From positions 1 to 37,241 of the forward strand of contig JAJHQR010000009.1 in NCBI GenBank assembly GCA_020833255.1: DNA of 37,241 nt, in the 5' to 3' direction. The notes under the pieces were generated by a model, which was not told where the DNA came from, did no database searches, and saw only the letters and a program-made list of their open reading frames with translations. Source of the stretch: Desulfurococcaceae archaeon. Its GTDB lineage: Archaea; Thermoproteota; Thermoprotei_A; Sulfolobales; NBVN01. The position numbers and the translations under genes were made by a program. This document shows positions 13,075 through 21,658 of the stretch, in pieces. Position 1 is the stretch's first letter. The number at the start of each line of letters is the position of its first letter.

Positions 13075-13566
13075 ATGAGTTTGGTAAAGAAGAAATACTT
13101 TTTCCCTCTAATAATAACCACCGTAGCGTTAATAATCTTATTAACATATCCGGTAATAGAAGCGTGTAAGGTAGTGATTGACGGGACTGTATACGTGACC
13201 AGCCCCAACACAAGAGTGAGCATAAGACTAGAATACGAACACAGCGTTGAGCTATCAGAGATAACGGAAGTGTATGAGGTAACGAACTGTGAGATAAGGT
13301 TAGCGGAGTTTGTGTGGGCGGGGTATGGGGCAGGACTACCTTCAAGACCGGGTGATGCGCCGAATCAGTCGGTAAGCGTGGGCGGGAAGTACGTAGCAAG
13401 GAATATGATACTAAACACCACGACATTAAAAATAAGCATGAGGTACAGAGTCAACCCGGAAATAACTATCAACGGCGAGGAAGTAGTGAGTAAGGAAGAG
13501 ATAGTGGTCGAGGCGTGCACGAAAATCTCGGTGGTGGAATGGGTGTTTAGTCAGAAGCTGCGATAG
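13075..13566 (+). CDS. DUF1850-like protein of a TAXI-TRAP locus
   Basis: 163 aa; N-terminal TM segment; YEHSVELSEITEVYEV typical of DUF1850; sits between the TAXI binding protein and the fused permease. Confidence 0.7.
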   Translation: MSLVKKKYFFPLIITTVALIILLTYPVIEACKVVIDGTVYVTSPNTRVSIRLEYEHSVELSEITEVYEVTNCEIRLAEFVWAGYGAGLPSRPGDAPNQSVSVGGKYVARNMILNTTTLKISMRYRVNPEITINGEEVVSKEEIVVEACTKISVVEWVFSQKLR

Positions 13567-13623
13567 CTATTAATACTTAAATTGACTGCCTGTTAATATC
13601 TTCTTGTTGAGAGGCGTCCTAAA

Positions 13624-15738
13624 TTGACTGAAGCATTAACTATTGAGAGAGCTAAGTCAGGATGGCTAGCTAAGCTTATATTAGTTCTGGGTGTCGTGTT
13701 CGCTCTATACGAGCTATTTTTCGTGATGGGGCTTAACTTCTCGCTCTACACCATATTAAGGAGGGTGGGGCTAGACGTTAAGCTCTTGCTTTATGCTCCG
13801 GACATACAGCAGAGCATGGCCTTCCTGCTAGGCTTGCTGATGTTGGCGGCCTACATAGTATACCCAGCGACAAAAAAGGTTAAGACGGACAAGATACCTG
13901 CTTATGACTATGTGCTCGGCACGGCAGCCCTGATCTCAATGCTTTACTTAGTGATCATATACCCTGTAGTGGTTCAGTACGGGTATGTTGAAGCAACACT
14001 CCCTAACGTGTTAATGCCTCTGATAGCTATAATACTCCTCTTAGAAGCTTCTAGAAGGTCTTTAGGTGTGGCGTTGCCTGCAATAGCTTCGGTAGTTATG
14101 TTCTTAGGAGTTACTTACGAGGGATTTAACATTAGGAGATTCATTAACCACATGTTCTATGCTAGGGAGGGGATATTCGCTATCCCGCTATACGTGATGG
14201 TCTCATACGTGTTCGCGTTCGTCTTCTTCGGCTCGATACTAGAAAAGATAGGGATCGGAGACTACATAACGAAATTCGTGATGTCTTTGGTAGGGCATAG
14301 GTGGGGAGGTCCCGCGAAAACAGCGGTAGTGGCTAGCGCTCTCATGGGGACTGTCTCAGGAAGCTCGGTAGCGAACGTCTTAACGACGGGCACTTTCACA
14401 ATACCTTTAATGAAGAGAGCTGGTTACCCGCCTGAGGTAGCTGGAGCTGTCGAGCCGGCTGCATCAACCGGGGGACAACTAATGCCCCCGGTTATGGGGG
14501 CCGCGGCGTTCGTCATGGCTCAATTTCTTGGGAGGCCTTACAGAGACATAATAATAGCTGCCGCAATACCAGCTATCCTCTACTTCACTTCGGTATATAT
14601 CTTCATAGATAGGGTGACTAAGAAGCTTGGGATAAGGCCTATCTCCAGAGAATTACTACCTAGTTTTAAGGAGTTAGCTCGCGGGATATACTTGCTTAGC
14701 CCAATACCTGTGGTCACGTATCTCCTGCTTTCAGGTCTTGAACCACAGTATAGTGCTTTAGGCGCTATAGGGGCCGCCATTATTTCAGCCTGGATCTATC
14801 AAAGAACGATAGGGGTTATGCCTAAGCTACTAGTCACCGGCTCGATAATCTTGGTAGGCGTGATCTCCTACTTCCTAGGATTACCTGTTAGTGCGGCAAT
14901 ATTCTTCGCTGGGGTGATCTCCGTTTTCGTAGCGATACTCATAGGCTACGTAATAAGAGAGAGTCATGAGATGACGTCAGCACTACTTAAAGCGTTTGAC
15001 TCAAGCTTCAGGAGCGCTATGACGGTCTTCTTCGCGGCGTCATGCGCGGGATTGATACAAGGAGTTCTCACGATGACTGGGTGGGCCGCAACCATAGGGT
15101 ATCAGTTAGTAGAGATATCCGGCGGCAACATATTCGTTTTAATGGTTACCGCGATGTCTATAAGCCTGGTTCTGGGCATGGGCGTTCCTACGACAGCTAA
15201 CTACATAATAACCTCTACGATAGTGGGTGCGCCGATGGCTAGAGCGATAGCAGGAATAACTGGCGTAGATCTGGAAATGGCTAAACTAGCGGCACATATG
15301 TTCGTCTTCTACTTCGGTATACTAGCTGACTTAACACCTCCGGTAGCGCTAGCTTCGTATGCTGGCACACTACTAGCTAAGTCGGAATTCTGGAAAACAG
15401 CTTTTAACGCTACTAAGTATGCGTTGGCTGGCTACTTAGTGCCGTACATATTCGTCCTGGATCCCGCGTTACTCATACTTCCGGCGGGCGGGATAACTCC
15501 TTACGTGATTTACAGGATCGCTTACGGCATAACGAACACGGCGCTCTCAATACTGATGCTAAGTGCCGGCATAGTTGGTTGGCACGGTACGCACATAGGT
15601 AAATTGCAGAGAGGGTTGCTCATAGCGCTCGGAATAGCTAACTTAACGCCATACGAGTATATAACACCTATCCTAGCAGCCGCTTACGTAGGGCTTTACG
15701 CGTACAACGTGAGGAAAGCTAAGGTGTTATCGCAGTAG
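13624..15738 (+). CDS. TRAP transporter fused permease (4TM/12TM, DctQM-like)
   Basis: 704 aa polytopic protein; GTVSGSSVANVLTTGTFTIPLMKRAGYPPEVAGAVEPAASTGGQLMPPVMGAAAFVMA and GMGVPTTANYI motifs; TTG start. Confidence 0.92.
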   Translation: MTEALTIERAKSGWLAKLILVLGVVFALYELFFVMGLNFSLYTILRRVGLDVKLLLYAPDIQQSMAFLLGLLMLAAYIVYPATKKVKTDKIPAYDYVLGTAALISMLYLVIIYPVVVQYGYVEATLPNVLMPLIAIILLLEASRRSLGVALPAIASVVMFLGVTYEGFNIRRFINHMFYAREGIFAIPLYVMVSYVFAFVFFGSILEKIGIGDYITKFVMSLVGHRWGGPAKTAVVASALMGTVSGSSVANVLTTGTFTIPLMKRAGYPPEVAGAVEPAASTGGQLMPPVMGAAAFVMAQFLGRPYRDIIIAAAIPAILYFTSVYIFIDRVTKKLGIRPISRELLPSFKELARGIYLLSPIPVVTYLLLSGLEPQYSALGAIGAAIISAWIYQRTIGVMPKLLVTGSIILVGVISYFLGLPVSAAIFFAGVISVFVAILIGYVIRESHEMTSALLKAFDSSFRSAMTVFFAASCAGLIQGVLTMTGWAATIGYQLVEISGGNIFVLMVTAMSISLVLGMGVPTTANYIITSTIVGAPMARAIAGITGVDLEMAKLAAHMFVFYFGILADLTPPVALASYAGTLLAKSEFWKTAFNATKYALAGYLVPYIFVLDPALLILPAGGITPYVIYRIAYGITNTALSILMLSAGIVGWHGTHIGKLQRGLLIALGIANLTPYEYITPILAAAYVGLYAYNVRKAKVLSQ

Positions 15739-15859
15739 CCCGCAGGGTGATGAGCTCTGCGGGATGAGGGTCGTGAGCCCCAAACCAGCAAATGAGGCTG
15801 GGAGCGCGAAGCCCCAGCTAAACGCTGGAAACCCCCACCATTTAGGACGAGGTAGCTCA
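15739..15859 (+). ncRNA. Element C: putative orphan omega-RNA/right-end relic of an IS605/IS1341-type (tnpB) element, no adjacent tnpB
   Basis: Successive hairpins CCCGCAG..CTGCGGG, CCAGC..GCTGG and CCAGC-TAAAC-GCTGG, then GAAACCCCCACC..TTTAGG..GAGGTAGCTCA; contains GGGATGAGGGTCGTGAGCCCC. Lies between convergent stop codons. Confidence 0.5.
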
Positions 15860-16846
15860 TAGACCGGGCTTGATGCAACCCTCTTTATTAACGACTGTGT
15901 AGGGTAGCTTACCCTCCTTAAGGAACCTCACAACCTCCTTAGCTACGAACTCGCTTGTCCCTCTGAGTGCTTCGTAAGCGAAGCCGGCGATATGCGGTGT
16001 GAGAACGACGTTCTCAAGCTTCGTCAACTCGGAATCTCTTGGCAGGGGCTCGATCGTGTAGACGTCTAGTCCTGCACGCACCCTACCCTCACTTAACGCC
16101 TTAATTAAGGCTTCCTCATCTATCACTGGACCTCTTGAAACGTTAACTATGATGGCTCCCGGCTTAATTAATGAGAGCTCTCTATGACTTATGAGTCCCT
16201 TAGTCTCGGGTGTGAGAGCGATAGTAACTAAGATCACGTCCGAAGTCTTCAAGAGCTCCTCGAAATCCACGTACTTCACGTCAAGACTGTGCTCGACCTC
16301 GGTCTTCCTAGACCTACTCCAGTAAACGACCTCTGCTCCAAGAGCTCTGAAAAGCTTAGCGGCCTCGGAACCAACCCTGCCTAACCCGACGATACCGACT
16401 CTCTTACCTCTTAAGGTGGTGGTGATGAGGTTTCTCTGTGTGTCAGGTCCCCAACCACCGGACCTCACGACCCTATCACCTCTTACCACGTTCTTCATGA
16501 CTGCCAGGACTAGCGCGAGAGCGTGTTCGGCTACTGCTTGAGCTATGGCGTCAGGCGCGTTAGCTACGCACACACCCCTCCTACTAGCTTCCGCAACATC
16601 AACTCTGTCAAGTCCTGAACCGTGAACAAACAATAACTTAAGGTTGGGAGCTAAATCCATCAACTCCTTACCAAACGACTGCCAGGGAGGGATCACGACG
16701 ACCACAGCACTCCTTAAGTGTTCCTCAAACCACTCTCTAGGAGGTGTTTGACCGTCGAAATACTCGAACTCAACACCCTCACTACTCAGAACGTCGAAAG
16801 CTATCCTGTTGGGCTTGAAAGTGAAGACCACTAAACCCATACACAC
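15857..16846 (-). CDS. D-2-hydroxyacid dehydrogenase (phosphoglycerate dehydrogenase-like)
   Basis: GKRVGIVGLGRVGSEAAKLFRALGAEVVYWSRS; ALTPETKGLIS; IVNVSRGPVIDEEALIKAL; TPHIAGFAYEA. Confidence 0.92.
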   Translation of the reverse strand: MCMGLVVFTFKPNRIAFDVLSSEGVEFEYFDGQTPPREWFEEHLRSAVVVVIPPWQSFGKELMDLAPNLKLLFVHGSGLDRVDVAEASRRGVCVANAPDAIAQAVAEHALALVLAVMKNVVRGDRVVRSGGWGPDTQRNLITTTLRGKRVGIVGLGRVGSEAAKLFRALGAEVVYWSRSRKTEVEHSLDVKYVDFEELLKTSDVILVTIALTPETKGLISHRELSLIKPGAIIVNVSRGPVIDEEALIKALSEGRVRAGLDVYTIEPLPRDSELTKLENVVLTPHIAGFAYEALRGTSEFVAKEVVRFLKEGKLPYTVVNKEGCIKPGL

Positions 16847-16997
16847 ACCTCAGAAAATAACGACGGAAGCAAAATAAATGTAAGCAAGTATAAGGCGTGA
16901 GCGGCGTGAGTGAGTCAACGTTAAGACGTTGGGGGAGAGGGGTAGTTGCGTTAAGTAGACGTGAAATAAATAAAAATCTTAGAGAACACCAACTAAG

Positions 16998-17252
16998 GTG
17001 GTTAGAGTGGGCGGTGTTAAAGCGTACGTGCTGGTGACTACTAGTATAGGGCTGGAGTACGACATAGCTGAGGAAATAATGAAGCTCGAGGACGAGAACG
17101 TTAAAGTATCCGTAGACGTGGTGTTCGGGGAGTACGACCTGGTAGTGACTGCGGAAGGTAAGGATCTTAAAGACATAGATAAGCTAGTCACTAACATCAG
17201 GAGGATAAGCGGCGTCACGAAAACAGTAACGCTAATATCATCAAGAGGTTAA
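16998..17252 (+). CDS. Stand-alone Lrp/AsnC ligand-binding (RAM-like) domain protein
   Basis: 84 aa AYVLVTTSIGLEYDIAEEIMKLEDENVKVSVDVVFGEYDLVVTAEGKDLKDIDKLVTNIRRISGVTKTVTLI matches the Lrp C-terminal fold pattern; no HTH. Confidence 0.82.
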   Translation: MVRVGGVKAYVLVTTSIGLEYDIAEEIMKLEDENVKVSVDVVFGEYDLVVTAEGKDLKDIDKLVTNIRRISGVTKTVTLISSRG

Positions 17253-17260
17253 GAAACTGA

Positions 17261-17509
17261 ATGAGTACCGAAGTGGACAACCTAGTGAGAAGATTGCTGA
17301 CGAGGAGAGAGGAATTCTTCGATAAATCAAACGTCCTGAACTCGGATGGTAGGCGCCTCCTAAACAAGGTAATAAGGATGGTTTTGAGTGAGTACCCCGA
17401 ATTACGTAAGTTAGCGAGCAAGACTAGGAAGAACCCGACGCTAGAGAACGTAACTAGATTAGCCGAGGAGATAACGCGCGTGCGTGAATTAAAGAAGTCA
17501 CACACTTGA
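17261..17509 (+). CDS. Small charged protein of unknown function
   Basis: 82 aa ORF 8 nt downstream of the RAM-domain gene on the same strand; predicted mostly helical from composition. Confidence 0.55.
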   Translation: MSTEVDNLVRRLLTRREEFFDKSNVLNSDGRRLLNKVIRMVLSEYPELRKLASKTRKNPTLENVTRLAEEITRVRELKKSHT

Positions 17510-17534
17510 TGAAGCCCGGCGTTCCCTCAGGTAA

Positions 17535-18371
17535 CTAGGAACTGAAAGCCGGTATACAAGTAACGTTCCTCTCTCTGCAGATTTTCTGAAGTCTTTCCTC
17601 AACGGACCTACGCCATGAAGTGAAGTCACGGCCCCTAACATATTTTTCAGGGGATAACCCCAGGGTCTTGAAGAAGTTGCTTATCTCTTCCTTATATCTG
17701 AGCCAGTCGTAGTAAAGCGTTGAGTTAGTCTCACGCGCTACCTCAACAACCCCCTCGATAGTGCTTGAATTGTCGTTAAGTCCTGGAATTATGGGGCCAA
17801 AGAAAACCCATGTCTTAATACCTGATTCGCTAACTCTTGCTAGAGCCCTCACCCTCGCCGTGGGTGGAGGGGCTCTAACCTCAATTCCTCTTAACGCGGA
17901 GTTATCTACTGAGGTTATCGTGAACCCAACCTCAACTAGGTCGCTATGCTGGGTCAGGATATCTAAGTCTCTTAAGACTAGAGGAGACTTAGTCTGTATG
18001 ACGACCTTGAAGCCTGCTCTAAGAAGGACTTCAAGAGACGCTCTAGTTAACTTAGTTAAGGCCTCTATAGGTTGGTAAGGGTCTGTAGTGGTTGAGAGAC
18101 CTACGGAGCCCGGGCGAACCCTCCTAACCTCAGCCCTCAGCAAGTCTACCACGTTCTTCTTAACGTAGATCACGTCACCCCAACGAGTCCTGGGTTCTTC
18201 AAACCTGCAGTAACTCCTCGCATAGCAGTAACTACATTTATGGTAGCACCCGATGTAGGGGTTTAAAGCGTAGTCTAGGTCTGGTAGTCCGGACTTGCTG
18301 AGGGCTGTGGATGCGTGAATAAAGACGTACTCTACCCAGCCTTTACGTACTCTTCCTACAGAAAGAGTCAA
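17535..18371 (-). CDS. SPL-like radical SAM protein (DNA repair photolyase, COG1533 type)
   Basis: LSKSGLPDLDYALNPYIGCYHKCSYCYARSY (CxxxCxxC); VGLSTTTDPYQPIEALTKLTR. Confidence 0.85.
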   Translation of the reverse strand: MTLSVGRVRKGWVEYVFIHASTALSKSGLPDLDYALNPYIGCYHKCSYCYARSYCRFEEPRTRWGDVIYVKKNVVDLLRAEVRRVRPGSVGLSTTTDPYQPIEALTKLTRASLEVLLRAGFKVVIQTKSPLVLRDLDILTQHSDLVEVGFTITSVDNSALRGIEVRAPPPTARVRALARVSESGIKTWVFFGPIIPGLNDNSSTIEGVVEVARETNSTLYYDWLRYKEEISNFFKTLGLSPEKYVRGRDFTSWRRSVEERLQKICRERNVTCIPAFSS

Positions 18372-19668
18372 GCGTTCTCACCCTCCCGTAATTTCTTAGG
18401 ATGTAAGAGTACCTCACGATCTCCTCTACGCTGACGCGTGTACGACCCTTCAGGAAACCCAACACCTCGTTTAAGTCGCTAAACCTCGCCGGCCTAGACT
18501 CAAACAACTTCCTGATGTTCTCTCTGACGAACCAGACCCCGATAGGTATGTTGAACCCCTCGTAGATCTCCCTGTACAAGAAGACCGTGGCTTGCCTTCC
18601 CAGCCTGTGGAGGAGGTGCTCGGCGACTCCTAAGCGGGCAGCGTAGTAGCAACCTCCGGTCAACGCGTATTCAGACTTCCCTGAAGGACCTTCGTGATCG
18701 CCCCCGATCGCTACCCTAATCCCTGAGGGGTTCCACGTGCTGCCAGGGAACCAAGCCTCAACCCACTCATAACTCCAAACACCTGGTAGCAGAACCGCCA
18801 CGAAGAGATTCTTCATGTACTCCCTCACATAGACCAAGATCTCCCCGAGCTCCGGTAAACCCCTCACTTTCTTGATTAAAGACCTGGAGATGATGTCGTC
18901 AACCGCTGTTATGGACCACCTAGTGGGGACTAACCTCCTGTCCGTGAATTTACCTAAAGCACCTACAGAGAAGATCCTCTGTATTCTGGAGACGGGGACG
19001 CCTTCCTTATAAAGTAGTAAGACGGCTTCAACAGCTTTTAAGTCCGTGTCACCGAAGACTTTCTCAACGGGTCTCCCGAAGTACGGATTGCTAACCACTC
19101 TAACATCTCTTAACAAAGCTCTCGGACCGAATGGCGGGACCTCCTCACCGAAGAGAGGTTTCCTGAAATATTTCTTGTCTAGGAGGACCTCAACATCCAC
19201 GGGCTTCTCGGAAAGAGCGAGTTCCTGAATCTTGGCTACGTAATTGGTTCCTACGTCCCGGACCTTGACTTGAGTAACTCCGACGACCATGGAGAGTCTC
19301 TTAACGAGTATGTCTTCTAAGGATTTACCTATCCACACTTCAGGCAGTTCGTATTCTTTGGTGTCGCCTACTTGAGGGGGTAGTGAGGGTCCTACGTTGA
19401 CTTTAGGATAGCCTACCCTCCCAACAAAGACGGAGGGTGGTGAGGAACCCTCAATGAGGTCGCTGAACTTAACGAGCTTCACGCTGACCCTACTGTAAAA
19501 CTCTACTAGTAGTGGGCAGTAAGTGAGCCCGCATAAGTACCTAGACCCTCTGCACAGACTGCAGATCTCCCCTCTAATCAATTCCTCAAGCCTAATATTA
19601 CTTACGTTAACACGAGTATTAAGAGTTAACACGTGCGTTACTCTACTGAAACCTTGCTTAACAACCAA
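18343..19668 (-). CDS. Nre family archaeal DNA repair protein
   Basis: N-terminal CSLCRGSRYLCGLTYCPLL zinc-finger-like motif; FVGRVGYPKVNVGPSLPP; FGPRALLRDVRVVSNPYFGRPVEKVFGDTDLKAVEAV. True start may be further downstream. Confidence 0.85.
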   Translation of the reverse strand: MVVKQGFSRVTHVLTLNTRVNVSNIRLEELIRGEICSLCRGSRYLCGLTYCPLLVEFYSRVSVKLVKFSDLIEGSSPPSVFVGRVGYPKVNVGPSLPPQVGDTKEYELPEVWIGKSLEDILVKRLSMVVGVTQVKVRDVGTNYVAKIQELALSEKPVDVEVLLDKKYFRKPLFGEEVPPFGPRALLRDVRVVSNPYFGRPVEKVFGDTDLKAVEAVLLLYKEGVPVSRIQRIFSVGALGKFTDRRLVPTRWSITAVDDIISRSLIKKVRGLPELGEILVYVREYMKNLFVAVLLPGVWSYEWVEAWFPGSTWNPSGIRVAIGGDHEGPSGKSEYALTGGCYYAARLGVAEHLLHRLGRQATVFLYREIYEGFNIPIGVWFVRENIRKLFESRPARFSDLNEVLGFLKGRTRVSVEEIVRYSYILRNYGRVRTLDSFCRKST

Positions 19669-20729
19669 GTCAAATCAGAGGTTCCTAGCTTGCTTCTACC
19701 GCCACCGCATAAGGTCTTTAGAGAGTCCGGCGCGTCCTCACTGCACGCTATGCTCCTAACCCTGCTTAAGACGTAGCCTCTCCGCTTAAGTCTTGGGGTG
19801 ATCTCCCAGTAATAAGTTGTTAAGATACCCTTCCAGGGTAGGAGACGGCCGACTATCGTGAGTGAGAATATGAGTGAAAGAATTAGGGAAACCATGCTTA
19901 AGCTAACTACGCCCGTGTTCTCGCTGAAAGTTAGTAAATACCTGAAGGGGTTAGATACCGCCGCCGCGAAGTATGTGAGGTTGCTATTCATTAGCTCCGC
20001 GGTCGTCACCGGCTTCAGCCCGTACTTAGAAGAGTCTAGGTAGATCGTCCCGCCAAGACATATGGAGTTGAGGACTTCCTTAACAAGCTTGACGTAGGGG
20101 TTGTCCGGGGATAGTGATGAGAGGGCTGCGTTAGTCATTATAGAGCCGTCGCCGAACACGTACGCCGGGCTCCCGCCAACGCTCACCTTAACCCCTAAGA
20201 CCGCGTCACCTCTGTAAGCTACTACCACGCCCTTACTTGACACTACTCTCGACGCGTACGCGAAGTATATTAGTGTGTCAGCCCCGCTAACGTTCACTAT
20301 GCCGTGGAAAATCTGGGAGCCCCCGAAACTCACGTACCCCCCTAAAATCCTCGCGTCAATACCTAAGGCTTCTAAGACGGCGTTGCTGTAGGTTCCTTCA
20401 TCAGCTATGATGAGGCCTGAGCCACTCCTAACTAACCAAGCTATCGCGCTCGTTTCCTCAGGCGTAAAAGGCTTCTCAGGCGATACTATGAGTATTATGC
20501 GGCAAGATCTGGAACTCGGGTAGAGCAGGGTTAGTGTCCAGGAGTCCACCAACCTAACCTCGTAACCTAGCTTCCCCAACAATTCCCTCAACCTTGAGGT
20601 ACCCTCGTAACTAGTGTTGTGGGGTGAGGCACCGCTTAAGACTACCCCCGCGGGGAACGGCTCCGCTAATAGAGCTATCAGGAAGACAACCACTACCAGC
20701 TTACCCAGGTCCGCGTTCCTCACACTCAC
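19638..20729 (-). CDS. DUF4350-like membrane protein
   Basis: N-terminal TM; LRELLGKLGYEVRLVDSW...IILIVSPEKPFTPEETSAIAWLVRSGSGLIIADEG is DUF4350/GATase-like; second TM near the C terminus. Confidence 0.65.
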   Translation of the reverse strand: MSVRNADLGKLVVVVFLIALLAEPFPAGVVLSGASPHNTSYEGTSRLRELLGKLGYEVRLVDSWTLTLLYPSSRSCRIILIVSPEKPFTPEETSAIAWLVRSGSGLIIADEGTYSNAVLEALGIDARILGGYVSFGGSQIFHGIVNVSGADTLIYFAYASRVVSSKGVVVAYRGDAVLGVKVSVGGSPAYVFGDGSIMTNAALSSLSPDNPYVKLVKEVLNSICLGGTIYLDSSKYGLKPVTTAELMNSNLTYFAAAVSNPFRYLLTFSENTGVVSLSMVSLILSLIFSLTIVGRLLPWKGILTTYYWEITPRLKRRGYVLSRVRSIACSEDAPDSLKTLCGGGRSKLGTSDLTWLLSKVSVE

Positions 20730-20883
20730 TCACCAAGCTCTTGACGTAGCTGAGGAGGGCTAAACCTGCTACAAGGGATGTTAAGGAAGCCACATACCTT
20801 TGAGAGAGAGCTAGCACGACAGAACTCACTAACAGGGTGTAGCTTAAGTATAGTGTGAGGGGTTTTAAAATATTCTTAACCAA
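20701..20883 (-). CDS. Small two-TM membrane protein
   Basis: 60 aa hydrophobic ORF overlapping both neighbours in a same-strand block. Confidence 0.5.
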   Translation of the reverse strand: MVKNILKPLTLYLSYTLLVSSVVLALSQRYVASLTSLVAGLALLSYVKSLVSECEERGPG

Positions 20884-21658
20884 AGTACTTCAACACCTCC
20901 TCAAACAACTTCACGGATTCTTCGAAGAAACCTAACAACCAGAAAGCGTTGGTGAGAATCAAGAACGTAGTCGAGGCAACTACCAAGATGAGTCTCAAGC
21001 CAGGACTACGGATAAGGTACCACAGCACGATGGTGAGGGAACCCGCCATCGTGGAAACGAGTAGGGATTGGGTGAGGGCTAGGCCGTAATACAGTAACGT
21101 GATGAGTGTGGACGCGGAGAAAGCGAACGCTACGTAACTAAGGATAAGTAAGTTAAGGAATGTTTCAACGTTGAGTAATCGAGTCAAGGTGAGTTCAGGC
21201 ATCTCGAGACCGGTGAATCCGTAGCTAATCAACTCCTCGAAAGCCCTTAGGGAATATCCCGATATGAGAGAGACGCAGCAAACGAGTAGGTAGTGGAGTG
21301 GGGGCACCTCGATGATCGGGTGGAACAATACTGTGTAGATCAAAGCAGGCGTTAAGAAGGGGATGAAGATAAGGTGTGGTCTCCTTAAGTAAATCAAGGA
21401 TCTCACTATCAAGACTAGGGGGTAGTAGGCTATTAGGTGTGCTGTGTAAGGCCCTGCAACCAAAATCTGGAAAGGTAGTGAGAGAAATAAGATTATAGAA
21501 GCTGACAACACGTGCCCTGCCAGAATCATGTACGTGTACGTGACTAACCCGGCTACGGAGACGAGCGTGTAGTTACTTAAGTATAGGGACGCGATTAATG
21601 AGATCAGGAAGACGGTAGCGATTAACGCTTCAGGAACCCTGCCCCCACTTAAGTACAT
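20876..21658 (-). CDS. Polytopic membrane protein of unknown function
   Basis: 260 aa, multiple hydrophobic segments, same-strand overlap with flanking genes. Confidence 0.65.
   Translation of the reverse strand: MYLSGGRVPEALIATVFLISLIASLYLSNYTLVSVAGLVTYTYMILAGHVLSASIILFLSLPFQILVAGPYTAHLIAYYPLVLIVRSLIYLRRPHLIFIPFLTPALIYTVLFHPIIEVPPLHYLLVCCVSLISGYSLRAFEELISYGFTGLEMPELTLTRLLNVETFLNLLILSYVAFAFSASTLITLLYYGLALTQSLLVSTMAGSLTIVLWYLIRSPGLRLILVVASTTFLILTNAFWLLGFFEESVKLFEEVLKYFG

Noticed and set aside
13058-13426. 122-aa minus-strand ORF opposite DUF1850
   Set aside because: Low-complexity Leu/Ser/Pro translation typical of an antisense frame.
15696-15878. 60-aa minus-strand ORF spanning element C
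   Set aside because: Overlaps two real genes and the structured element; no recognisable domain; composition reflects the GC-rich hairpins.
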